Source: Endocalyx cinctus
Taxonomy: Eukaryota; Ascomycota; Sordariomycetes; Amphisphaeriales; Apiosporaceae
DNA length: 64,000 nt
Reading direction: 5' to 3'
NCBI GenBank assembly: GCA_001600455.1
Contig: BCKC01000005.1
Coordinates: forward strand, 3,038,001 to 3,102,000
How positions within the stretch are numbered: the stretch's first letter is position 1; the number at the start of each line of letters is the position of its first letter. The position numbers were made by a program, and so were the translations under genes. Of the stretch, positions 40,827 to 52,700 are shown in pieces. Below the pieces are notes generated by a model, which made no database searches, was not told where the DNA came from, and saw nothing but the letters and a program-made list of their open reading frames with translations.

Positions 40827-42319
40827 AGGAGTACGGAAAAACCTTCAACCTGGCGTACCAAAACGACGATCGATCCTACTTGAGGGCCGACGACTCGGGC
40901 TTCTCTGGGATACTTTCTCATCAAAATTTTTCTCACTCTCATTCTGATTCCATCGATAATCCCCCTCGGTCATCAGAAGCCGACCATTACGCTCAATATC
41001 CTCAATACCCACCACAACCAGCCTATAACCCAACATACGCAACTTCCACCATTCCAAGTTCAAATATGGCCGCCGCCGCCAACCGACCCAGTCGGATAAC
41101 TCAATTTACGCAGGGAACCAAAGAGATATTTCATAGGAAATGGCCGCGATACTTTTTCATAACTGCTATTATTCAGGCTATTATTTGTATCGTATTTGAA
41201 TCGTAAGTACAATTTCTTCGGAATTTTTCTGTCATATCTACCTCGTATTGTCAATCAAATATCGTCTATTTAAGTTTCTAACATCAATACAGTTACACAT
41301 TTGCCAAATTTCAGTTCGGTCTCCGACCATACGACGATGATGCATACAGCGACGATGAAGTCGAAACTCAGCTCAAAGTTATCCCGACTTTCTTGAGTTT
41401 AATCATTCTCGGTTTCGTCTATTTTATCATACTTATGTGGGATGCACTCCTCATGAAGAACACGATTCAGATCATCGGGCTCTGCATCGCCAATCTGGCC
41501 CTTCTTGTCTATACCGCCCTGCAGATCGACCAGATTCACGTCGCTATCAACACTTTAACGGTTAAGAACATCTTCATAGATGTAGACGTATGGGCAGAAG
41601 TGGAGGGTGTTCTCATTGCGATTCCTGTCATTATCGGAGTTACGAGCGCCCTTCTCGGATTCCTTTCGTGGAAATTATATCAGGAATTTGCTTGGGATAT
41701 CTTGAAGCATATAGGAGCTGACTACAGGATGAAGAAGCGCTTCCTACACTATCAAGTAAGCCTATCCTTATTCCCATTCTCCATTTGTCTGTCGCATGAT
41801 CCGACGATATTAACCAAATCCAAATAGATTTACATTGCGCTCTTGAAATTCGATTTCTTTTTCTTTATCGGTTTCACTATCCAGTTCCTCGTGGTAGTCG
41901 GTGGAAAATCCAACGTCGAATTCAGTCTCACTACGGCTGCTATCCCCGTCACCATCGCGATTCTCCTTTGCGCGGCCTGGTCAACTCGGCACGAGTGGAA
42001 GGTTGGAATGATAGCGGTTATGGTTCTCTACCTCGGTGGTCTCACGTACTTCATCTACAAACTCGCCCGTATCTACGACAAGTCGCAAGCGAAGTTCTAC
42101 GAGCCGGTCAGGAAGTCACTAACCGCGTTTGCCGCTCTGACCATCGTCCTCATCATTCTCACCATAACCAACGCCATGGTGTGCATGTTCAACTTCGGCC
42201 ACGGTTTGAAACAACATCTCCTAAGCGGCCCGCGCCAGGAAATGGATAAGGACCAAGTGAGCTACTCCTTGAACGACGTGAAGCAGCCGGCGCAACCTAG
42301 CAGGATGACGATCGATTAA
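40827..42319 (+). CDS. UPF0658-type Golgi membrane protein (5' end unresolved)
   Basis: Exons: to 41202, 41293-41755 and 41828-42319; introns of 90 and 72 bp. Coding character begins just after a strong acceptor-like CTCCTCCAG at 40826 (EEYGKTFNLAYQNDDRSYLRADDSG) although no ATG lies upstream. The first in-frame ATG is 41066 (MAAAANRPSRITQFTQGTKE), in good Kozak context. The protein has seven or so membrane helices (YFFITAIIQAIICIVF, FLSLIILGFVYFIILMW, IIGLCIANLALLVYTAL, IAIPVIIGVTSALLGFL, FFFIGFTIQFLVVVGG, TIAILLCAAW, GMIAVMVLYLGGLTYFI, ALTIVLIILTITNAMVC). The LKVIPTFLSLIILGF, MWDALLMKNTIQIIG and YRMKKRFLHYQIYIALLKFDFFFF segments match the fungal UPF0658 Golgi family from memory. Function unknown. 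Confidence 0.83.
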
Positions 42320-44068
42320 TCTGACTCAATAAACGTCGGCTGCCCCGGAGGCGAAACGAAACGACCAAAACGTCCTGTCTATTTATTTACTACCTGATAG
42401 ATGTACCAAATCCGACATGACTGCATGAAATTTCCTGTTTAAATTTTTCATTTAATTGTTTGCTCGCTTGCTTGTTCTTTTTGTTTTTCTTTCTGTTATT
42501 ATTTTTTTATACTTTTCCATTAGATATCCGGCCCTTGTCATTGGCCTTGCGCATGTTCTGGAATCCAAGGATTTGGGCGTTCCTAGAGCAGGAGAGGGAA
42601 GAGGGAGAGACGGGAAAGAACATTTCCTTGTATAATCGAAAGAAGAAGATTAAAAAAAAAAAAAAAATCCTCGCAGAGGCGTTGAAAAAATTTGATGATA
42701 GTGTTCTGAATAAAAACATCAATGATCCATAACATGATACGGACTTGTATAAAGATGATCAAACAAGGGCTATGTGATTTTGAAGTTCTTTCTCCCTCTT
42801 TTTCTCGTGTTTCCTCGTGATTGGTCTATGTCAAATAAACCTGGGTCTACATTACATGCAGGAGAAGAAGAGAAGGATGAGGCTGAAACCTATCAGTTTC
42901 CAGAAAAGCGAAAGCGTGGTAGTATAGAATTCCGTTGTACAGTGTCTTATCTTGTTAGGGGTGTAAGCAGTAGAAGATTACTGGATAGTAGGATAGCATG
43001 TAAAAATAAATCAGCTTTCCATAAGCCATAGATTTCGAAAGGGATATATTTACTCGCCTTAATTCGCCCTTTTGAATAATCAGCTCAGCTCTTCCGTCCC
43101 GCAGTGTAGGCTACTCGGTGGTCTTAGTATATATCTCAAAACGATCTTTCCGGGGAGTGGCTTAGAACAGCCAGATATCGAGAGAGTATAAAAATATATG
43201 CTCTAGACGAGAATGTCCTACCTGCTACACCTATATCTCATGATGTTTGCTGCCATCTCACGTGGATACACGGAAGTGGTGCTAACCGTATAGATGATAA
43301 CGTTTCTTCCTGTGATCTCTAAATAAGTATGTTTGCCAATTGTAAGCAATCGTGATAGCCCTGCCTACCTGGGTATCACTCACTACGCCTCAACGACTAC
43401 TACTTCACTGTGCCTGTGCCATAACGAGGTCGAATAGAAATAGATTGTACCTCGTGTATTTCATTTCGCTAGTATTTATAAACTCAAGTAATATATCCCG
43501 TTTGACGTTACAAGCTTTTACTCTGTCGGGGATAGGGGAATCTCCCTTCTTTTTTTTGCTCGCGGCGCTCGCTCTGGTGATTAAAACTGCACTTCTCTCG
43601 CTCAACCCATAGAAAGCCAAAAAAAAAAAACGTACAAAAACACAATAAACCTGAAATCATAATTTGTGCAGAAATGCAAGAAAAGGGGTGGGAAAAAAAG
43701 TTCTTGATAGATAAAATAGACTGAACAACAAACTCCTCATACTTTATACGCCTGTTCTTACCTTGCCTTTGCCTTGAACCGTTTCCCTGCCATTTGTCCC
43801 CAAGAAAATAAAGAATCATTATGACCGTACCATTAACACCATTCCGTAAGAATAATTTAAAGAATACATCAAGTACCTTCTTTCCACTCGTCGACCTATC
43901 TCGTGACCGAAGAAAAAAACATAATAAGAAGGGGGGTGGATGGGGTGACAAAAACAGTTATGCTAATCTAAACTAGAGATAAACGTGGTCAAAAGACGTA
44001 GATAGAATCCAATTGTGTAGAGAATCCAACGCTCGAGTCTCTCGCAAATTTCCCGAACCTCCCCTGTT
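42320..44068. other. Convergent intergenic region
   Basis: 1.75 kb between the 3' ends of the UPF0658 gene (+) and RMD5 (-). Several open frames of 70-147 codons exist, but they are Phe/Lys-rich products of A/T-rich DNA. A-runs at 42651-42666 and 43620-43630. No gene called. Confidence 0.5.
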
Positions 44069-45596
44069 TTACAGGATAATATCTTTGGCTTCTTTGACCA
44101 CTCCTTCGCTAGGACAGTACGGACACTTGTATCTGGGACCTTTGGCCAGCCGCTGAAGAGACTCGCGAGCCACGACGTGGCCGCACGGGATGATGACGGG
44201 AGGGTTCGCGTCGGTGGTCTGCTCCCTGCTGACGGGGCAGACGAAGATGGAGTGGTACACCATGCTCTTCGGCAGCGGGGTCTCGAACGCGAGCTCGTTC
44301 TGCGTCGTCCATTCCGTTCCTTTGGCCTTCATCTTGCTGTTGTACTTGACCAGCTGGGGCAGGGACAGCGCGCCCGCCGTCGCCGCCACGTACAAGGGCG
44401 ACTCGGCCGACAGGCCCAGCAGCGAGCAGAACTCGCGCGTGAAGGACGAGGCGACCTCCTCGAAGGCCGCCGAGATGGCGAACATGCTCCGGTACGGCGA
44501 CGTCGCCAGGTTCGAGGCGTAGATCATGGCGCAGCTCAGCTGCTGGATCTCCCGCAGGTGCCGCGCCTGAAAGCGGCCGAAGTTCTCTCGCGCGTACTGC
44601 AGCGCCAGCGGCACCCCGCTCCGCGGATCCGCCGGGGGCTCGCCGTCCTTGCCGCCGTCCACACGACGGCCCTTAAATAACCATATGAACTGCAGCTTGC
44701 AGAGCTCGAATTCGAGGTTGGATCCGCGCGCTTCCAGTTCCGGGGCCCTCTCCCTCGCCCACTCTATCGCCGGAAGGAGGTTGTGGTTCTTGAGGTGGGT
44801 GAGGATGTGGTACATGGTAGCGAAAGATGCTTGGAGATTTTGAGACTGCAAGCCCGTCAGGTCCGACGAGGGGATATCGGCGTCGGTAATCATAGCGTCG
44901 GCGGCGGCGGCGGGCGGCGTGGACGAGTACGAGGCCGGCGTCTGGGTCTGAGAGCGCAATTCCGGCGGGGTGTAACCTGATGGCGACCTCTGCATCTGCG
45001 TCCGCGCGGACTGAGCCTCCGAGGCGGCCTGTGCCATCGCAGCTAGCGGCGAGACTTCTTCTCGGTGCGGCTGCGCTTCGCTTATAAACGTAGACGCCAC
45101 GTCGAATTGTCCCTCCCGCAACAGATGCATGGCAATCGCGCGATTGATCAGCGGTTCTTGGTTGACCATGGGATCGTGCTCGGTCGGTAGCGGTCCCGTC
45201 ACTTTCGAGAATGAGGCCTTTAACGATTTATTGAAATCATTTTGTGCTTTGTGCACTCGCTTCAGATCGCCGTTCAAACTATCGAGTTCTTCCTTTATGG
45301 GGTTCTGAAGCTTCGTCAAGGCTAAGCTCGTGGTATGCGGATCGTTTGCTACACGTTCGAATTTTTTTTTTTTTTTTTTTTTTTTTTACTTATACGTTAA
45401 TCACATGGTCTATAGATACTAAATAGTTCGAATAGGAGTAAGGATAGAATATAATCTGCTTTCCCGTACCTGCTGCTACTTGCTCTCTTGCCTTTGTAAG
45501 TACGTCGATGATATTATCAACGTCCTGTACAGCGTCCACGAGCTTCGGAGATCTTATCAGTTTTTTCAGGTCCTTCTCAAGCTCTAGCATCGCCAT
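44069..45596 (-). CDS. RMD5: GID/CTLH E3 ubiquitin ligase subunit Rmd5 (Gid2)
   Basis: Exon 1 is 45596-45470 and exon 2 is 45348-44069, with a 121 bp intron (GTACGG...GTAG) that contains A26 on the sense strand; the join reads EQVAA|ANDPHTTSLALTK. The 468 aa product has an N-terminal helix (MAMLELEKDLKKL), a LisH-like segment (PLINRAIAMHLLREGQFDVASTF), CTLH (FATMYHILTHLKNHNLLPAIEWA...LEFELCKLQFIWLF), CRA helices and a degenerate C-terminal RING (CPVSREQ...VIIPCGHVVARESLQRLAKG...YKCPYCPSE). With Gid9/Fyv10 it forms the ubiquitin-transferring module of the GID complex, which degrades gluconeogenic enzymes on glucose. A Ser/Pro/Gln-rich insert (about 150-200) splits LisH from CTLH. It is divergent from the STB6-like gene. 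Confidence 0.93.
45362..45387. repeat. T26 homopolymer in the RMD5 intron
   Basis: 26 T on the plus strand, which is A26 in the RMD5 pre-mRNA, close to the 3' splice site. Confidence 0.9.
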
Positions 45597-46492
45597 TGTG
45601 ACTTTTTCGTAAATTTGTTTACGTATTTAAATAGATAGTCTTAGATGGTATCTCGATACGACCCAGGAAGCTCTCCGGGAGCACGATTCTTTAAGTTGGG
45701 TATTCGGAGTATGTTAGATAAGACGTCTTAAATTATTCGCCGTCTATCCCGCAAATAAGTAGCATATAAGGATTAATTACAAGTAACCTATATCAGACGG
45801 TCATAAAATAGAGGCATGATAGTTAAATGAGCAGTTCGGAATGGGAAGGAAGGGTATTAAAAGCCTGAGGATGTTAAATGTGGTATTCTTCATAGCATCA
45901 TCATCGCTTGTTAAAGCAGGCGATTTACCAGCGATAAGATAGAGAGCAGAGCACTGTAAGTTCTACTAATTAAACGCCTATCATTTATCCCACATGTACT
46001 ACCTCATAAGTTCATAGCGCATCTATTGTGTTAAGCGTATAGTGTAATACTCTGTACACTACGCCAGTGTACAAGTACGCTATTAAAGATATTATAACCC
46101 CACTATCGACCCCTTATTCCCTCTGTCTTTATCTGCTATAGGTTAATGTTATCCACTATACCCAGCAGCTGATGCATTTGAATATTCATGCTATGCAGTA
46201 ATAGGTATCCTCGTATCCATCCCCCTGGGGCCCTGTATCGATTGCATCACATGCCGACTTCCAAGATCCATCCCATCCATGATCCAAGTCGGTTCAACTC
46301 TTCCTTGCTCAACTCAACAACTTTGGTTTCCATAGGACTTGCCGTGATTCACCGATAAATCCCACCTATTTTGAATTTTACCTATTCATAATTCCCATAT
46401 ATATTCGAAATACCTAGTCATTATGCTGCTCTCTACATCATGACCCTCCTGATGTATCGACAGTGTGGTTTGCCAGCACATGGAACTGAACC
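45597..46492. other. Divergent promoter, RMD5 and STB6-like gene
   Basis: 896 bp between two head-to-head start codons. An upstream ATG at 46440 opens a frame that overlaps the STB6-like start in another frame; whether it is transcribed is unknown. No gene seen. Confidence 0.5.
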
Positions 46493-49367
46493 ATGTCCTC
46501 GCGCAAACCCGACAACACGAACAAGGTTTATAAAGAGGAGGATAACAACATAATAGAAAAAATGAATCAAAAAGGTAAAATACAAATGAACCGAGGTGTT
46601 GGGTTGATAACCTCTCCAGTCAATCCGAACCCTCAACCTAATAATAACTCTCCCGATATACCATCGTCGAATTCCACTACTCCCCAGTATCGGCGCGTTG
46701 TCATTCCCGATCCTATAGCTTTTAGGTAAGTTAAATCTTCTCATATAATCAAGAACTCGGATTTTGCAAGAAAAACGGTTGCTGATATTTCGTCATACGA
46801 ACAGATACTTGCAACAGGATAAGTCTGTCAAAGTCGTCGAGCAAAAAGAAAAGCTACAAGGATACGAATTATACCTCGTCGAACAATGGGCCTGCTCTCG
46901 CCAGTCGCCAACTATGGTCATAGTGACTTACACGGGAGACGAGAAACATTCCGTGGTAGTCGGAGTCCTAGCTATTCCGGCAGACGAAAAATCTTGGTCG
47001 AATCGATTGCGTATATATTTCAAGGCCCTTCAGAAGTACCATGCTAGGCCCAAGGACACTGTGTTGGGTGACTTGATGATTACAAACTTGAGCAGCTTCC
47101 CCTCTGCTCTGACCGTCATACCAGTGCCGGATGGTGATATCAGGAAACATCGACGCATATTTATTGTGAATGAAGACCTCAAGAGACTTGGCTGCTCCGG
47201 TCGTTCCGGCCTCACCCTATCTGAGCCTACCGGTGCTGTCACGGCCAAATTTTATCAGCTCTACAAGACCAACGAGAAGATAGCAGTCACCGATGCCGTT
47301 ATTGAGCTCGTGAAACTGTGTCAGGTGGCCTTAGCTTTATTTGGAAGGTTGGATCAGATATATATTGATGGTCTGCTGTGCGACGTCACCGAAACAGCTG
47401 TTACCGATTGGTGGACTGAATTTGGCGCTGAATATTACAGTATTGAGCCGACAGATGGCATTCTAGGACCAACTACGGTAGTCGCGCTACTTGGACTGTT
47501 AATGGGCGCGAGGAACCGACTTAGTTATTTTGGTGCCCCTGTCCAGAAAGATGTTTTTGACATTGATGCCACTGAGAGGGGCATCTCATATTTCCAAAAG
47601 TACTACAAACTGGAGAGAACGCGGAGACTGGATAGACAGACAATGCACAAACTCCACGCAGTCACTGCGAAAGCCGCTGCTGGTGAAGTCTGGGGTGTTC
47701 AAAAAGCTGTGAAGTCCACCGTGACAGAAATAGGTGGTAAGAGAGGCGAGCTCGTCCTCGGTATGGTAGGCGGTCGTGATAAGGGCGGTATTGGTGATAT
47801 CGAGACGGTTGATCTCGACAAGTTCATCAGCTTAGCCTCTGGAGAACGAGCAAAATGGCTATGGCTTGGAAAGGGGAAGCGTGCGCCACCCGAACACGAA
47901 AAATCTTTACCCGATATGAGTGCTGTCTTCGGTAAAGAAGACTCGATGAGCCAGATAAAAAGGACGACTGCTTCACCCTTGAATGAAGAATCCGAGCCAG
48001 CGCGGCGCGAAGAATCCCCTGCCGTCTATTATGCAACTGCGCCCGGTTCTGCCGTCAGCGTGGTAGAAAGCCCGAGCGACAGAGATGCGGTGAAGCGGGG
48101 TGTTTTCAAGAATGTTGCCAGAGATGCACGCTCTGGCTTGGGCAGAATCAAAGATGCCATGTATTCTGGCAGTGGTCTTCGAGGCCACGCCAGCCGTCCT
48201 TCGCGAGATGACTCTGCCGAGAGCTCTCTCTCCGCTCGACCCTATTCTGCCGTACTGAGTCCTCACACGAGCACCGGCAGCAGCCCTCCACAAGCACCGA
48301 ATCCTAACGGCTTAACTAGAGCATTCACATGGAAAAACAAACCAGAAGAGTATTTGAGCTCTATGAAGAAAGAAAAAGAGGCCGAATCAACTTTCTCATC
48401 AGCTGTGCCATCTGCAGATGAGAGGCCCTCAATAGATATTCCTTCCTTACCTTGGGCAAATGGATCAGCTCCGAGTGCTGCATATATCGATAGCAAGCTG
48501 ATTGCTCATGCTATAGAGAGGAGGAGCGAGTCAGCTCCAATTGAGTCTTCTGCACCTCCATCTACCCTTGCTGAAAGTGAAAAAAGTCAGGTCCGAGAAA
48601 CAGAGCAAGGCCCGAACCCAACATTATCGCATTTGCAACGACGATATAGTATTGCTGGTACACGACCCGCAGAATTTGACCCTCCGAATGAAGCTCGCTG
48701 GCCCCGAAGATTATCCTTTGGGGATGCAGAAGAAGCGGTACTGGGATGGGCTGAGATAATGGGTTTGGGCGAGTATGAAGAAGACTTGTCTGACTCCTCA
48801 GATCCTATAGTATCGGCTGAGAAGTACTACTCACGCCTGTGTGCGGCCGAAGCAGCGCGAGGCATATATATGGATATTACTGAAATGAGACGAGTGATTG
48901 AACCATGGGTTAACGAGAAGATCAGCTCGATCGAAAAACTGGACGCCTATTACGAGCGGCAGCAAAACGAACTTCAGAATTCCTATTTCGAGCGCACGGA
49001 ACAGTACCGACGAGCGAAGCAGGAATCCCAGGACCTTATCGGCGAACAAAGGGCACACGTAACAGAAGCACTGAAAGAGGTAGAGGTGGCTGCGGCACAG
49101 CTTGAATACGAGATTCACGCGCTTGTCTCGCGTGTACAAGATGTGGAGGATGGTGTCGCCCAGTTTGAGATACAGGTTGAGGACGTCGAGAGACGAGCTG
49201 AAGAATTGAAAGAACAACTCGAGACAGAGAGCTGGCTTCACTGGGCCGTTCGAACCTTAACGGGTATCGGTACAGGCCCGAACATTACTCAGTCCAGACT
49301 ATCAACTCAATCATTACAACATCAGCAGAAGAAGAAGCGGCAAGAAGAGCTGAAGTCAGCGAGATAG
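46493..49367 (+). CDS. STB6-like (Sin3-binding-protein-like) protein
   Basis: Exon 1 is 46493-46725 and exon 2 is 46805-49367, with a 79 bp intron (GTAAGT...ACAG); the join reads VVIPDPIAFR|YLQQDKSVKVV. The product is 931 aa. After a disordered 65-residue tail, residues about 68-385 form the conserved region I associate with fungal STB6/STB2-like proteins: LQGYELYLVEQWACSR, VIVTYTGDEKHSVVVGVL, RLRIYFKAL, LTVIPVPDGDI, LKRLGCSGRSGLTL and EPTDGILGPTTVVALLGLLMGARNRL. Yeast Stb2/Stb6 were found as Sin3 binders, so a role near the Sin3-Rpd3 deacetylase is possible but inferred. The middle is Ser/Pro-rich; residues about 750-900 form coiled coil (YYERQQNELQNSYFERTEQY, ERRAEELKEQLE), and a Leu-rich end includes WLHWAVRTLTGIGTG. 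Confidence 0.85.
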
Positions 49368-49747
49368 GGATTCTTTTTCCCCCCTTTATGTAATTGCTTA
49401 CAGCGTTCTAATGTGTTATTACGATCCTCCTAATGTTTTGTTTCTTGAACATATTTTCCTTCATGGCCCCTATTCCAGATTTTCTGAATTTGCTGGCCAA
49501 CAAATCAACTCGTTAGGTTACAATAGATTAGCACAACAAAGGTATAGGGATTGGGGTACATGTCATATAATAAGCATAATTAAATATATAGAATTCTTTT
49601 TTTCTTCTTGGTTTATGGAGGTTAAATCTATTTTTACAGAGATGATGAAGACAACCTTTCAACATGCCCCGAAAAGAAACCCTCGAAATTATCTAAATCT
49701 CTCAACTATTTATGGACATAATTATCGACATTCTTGAGCATCCGGAA
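49368..49747. other. Convergent spacer before the PKS 3' end
   Basis: 380 bp between the STB6-like stop (+) and the PKS stop (-). A 108-codon frame at 49411-49737 has no coding character. It is the boundary between the housekeeping part and the polyketide locus. Confidence 0.5.
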
Positions 49748-52700
49748 TTATGAATGAGCTGATGTCCAGTCTTTCACAATCCTCTGAGAAACTTTTACAA
49801 AAGAAGCACCATCCAGGAACTCGAATATGGGAATATCAACACTGAACATCTTGATAACCCAATCCCGCACCATGATAACCGAGATGGAGTCAATGCCATA
49901 TGATTGCATTGACTTCTGGACGTCAACACGCTCCTCCTCGGTCCCTAGTATGGCACAGATGCGTTTGACCAAGGCTTCGCGGACGATTTCAACACCCTCT
50001 TCTTGCGATTTCGTAGCAGCTAATTTTGCGGACAGGTCCACTGTCTGTTTAGCCTTGCTATCAGATCTTGTCACATTCTCGTCCTCTCCATAGCTCTCGA
50101 GGAGGGGCACGTTGTGCACATGACCCCACATCGGCTGCGACAACGCGAATGGTTCCTCGTCGAGATTCCAAGATGCCGGCTGAGACATGCCGATGATGCT
50201 TTGGCAAGAAAGAATATGTTCCGATAGCATATTTCGTCCAGGCTCGCACGCGATGTCCATGATAGCCTTCAAGTCCCTCATGACGATGGGTGTCAACTTT
50301 TTGTTTCGCGTAAAAATGGTGTCATACTGCGAGGTTTCGGCGATAATGCCGCTGTCTGTCACAGCCCCCAAGTCAATGGCGACGGCCCGTTCGCCCTGCG
50401 CTACGCGGTACCGCGCTAACGTGTCCTGGTACGTATTTCCGGCATTATACGGAGCGAGTAGCCCGGTTCCTAGCACGCCCTGGACTGACGAAATCATGAT
50501 GAAGAAGTCGAGGCCTGAAGGGAGTAGAGCGTGGAGATTCCAAGAACCCCTAACTTTGGGGTCGACGTTAGCTTTCCAGTCGCTGAAAGTCGTCTGCTCA
50601 AAGAACGCTTCCTGTTCATTGAGTTAGCTGCCGATCATCAATGTTAAAATTTCAGTTGACGATATTCTTACAGTGAGCACCATTGATGCCTGTATACAGC
50701 CTTTGACCGGTGGCATCTTTTCCGAGTAGCCATCCAACACGGATTTGAGTACCGTTTCGTCGCATATATCGCAGAGCGGTGTCTCCACTCGCACATTTTT
50801 TTCTTCTAACTCTCTGATGAGCTCGATTGCAGCGGGATTACGCGGACCAGACCGCGAGAGTAAGATGAGATTCCGCCCGCCTCGTGACGCGACCCATCGA
50901 GCAAGATCTCGACCTATTCCGCCTAATCCGCCGGCAATGACGTAGGTCGCGTTTGGATCTAGCGATAAAGAGGTATTATTTGGGGTGAGGATCTGAGAAT
51001 TGGTGAGTAAGTCGATATATTATAAGTTATGAGGAGTGGTTTCTTACATCTATAATATCTTCATCATCGTCAAATGAGACAATGACACTTTCGTAAGCCC
51101 CTATACCCTGTATGGTGTCAAAAGCATCTTGTAACATAGATGCGGGCAATTGCTTCGAAGGGTATCTTTCTAATAGAAGTTTTATCACATTCGAGTTTTG
51201 AGCAATCACTTCTGCGAATTGTGGTGGAATGTCTACTTCAGAGGGATTGATGGTGGACAATGATACGTTGGACGGCATCGCGTGTATCAATTGAGAGATA
51301 TTGCTCTTATTTGACACAGAGCTCTGCTGCATCACGATATAGTGACCACCGGGTCGTAAATGGCTCAGAGATAGAACAGTTGCCGAAATTTCTTCCGTCG
51401 CCAGTACAACGTTGAATCGCTTCTGCCACTTAGACGACGAGATCGAAAAGCCTTCAAGCAAAGCCTTCGGTAGGATATGACTCCACGGAATGCCGAAATT
51501 TTCGGAGACCCAAGTACAGTCCTCCTCACCACCCACCGTGGCCCAGATATCCGCTACTTTCATCGTAGAGAGAAGCTGGAGAGCGGCTATTCCAATGGCT
51601 GAGGTAGCGCCCTGGACTAAGACCGAGTCTGCTGCCCGCACACGCCCGATATCAACAATTGCGTGAAATGCCGCAGCAAGTTTTGGGATCACAGAGCATG
51701 CATCAGAGAAGGATAAATCATCTGAAAGTTTTGTCGCTGAGTCCGGACTTAGTCTTAGAGGAGAGCGTATCAAGCCCGGACACGCATGGAATATCCGATC
51801 GCCTGGGACTAAACCGCTTGCCATCCCGGCCTTGGTCACGACTCCGGCACAGTATCTTCCAACGCGTTTCTCTCCTTGGATGGATTCCAGCGCGTGATCC
51901 TCGCTTTGGAGTGATACTGCTTTGATGACCATATCCACGTCATTCTCCTCTGCGACTTCTGGATCTAGAGGAGGCGCTTCTAGGTAGTATGGGATGTCCT
52001 TCGAGGCATATGACGTCGTTGATAGTGCAAAATTAATATTACTATCACCTAAACGCTTCGAAATTACTTTTGAAGGAGAGACTCTCTCCAAAAGTGCCTT
52101 CTTTAAATAATTCGCTTCGACAATACGTCTTGTGTGGAGCAGACCATCGACCTCGATATATTCTTGCTCATAGTTTTGGTCGGCGACTCTGGATAGCATT
52201 TCCTTCACTATGCTAGTGATATGTTCAGTCTGCTTTCCGCTGGGATTACCTCGCTCTAGAGCAAGTGTGACGAGATGCATCTCGCCATGTTCGAGGCGTA
52301 AGGTTCTTGCAAGACCATCGATGAGGGCGTTATCGGGGTCATTGGTATGACCACCTCCAGAGGTAATCCAAAGTAGCCTGCGGGACTTTCTCACGAGATG
52401 CTTGATGCGTTCCCAGCCTGATTCATCAATAGATTTCAGGAATGGTTGCTCGAAATCGTACAGGAAAACAACCATCGCGCCATGTCTGCTGTTTCGACTA
52501 AACATATCCAACTCCAAAGCTGATTCTATGGGCTTTACTCCTACCAATTCTTCCAGTGGAGAAGAAAGGGCTGAGGCTAGTGAGACCTGTTGGGGTGACG
52601 TTGTATCTGCGACGATGGTAACTTGTACACTTGGCTGTACTAAAGGGGCTTCCGGTGTCGGGCCCTCGACCGCCGTCGATATTATCCAGCCGTAACTAAA

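Noticed and set aside
43508..43951. 147-codon open frame on the minus strand, Phe-rich
   Set aside because: Phe/Lys bias follows the A/T-rich spacer; no recognisable domain and it lies between convergent 3' ends.
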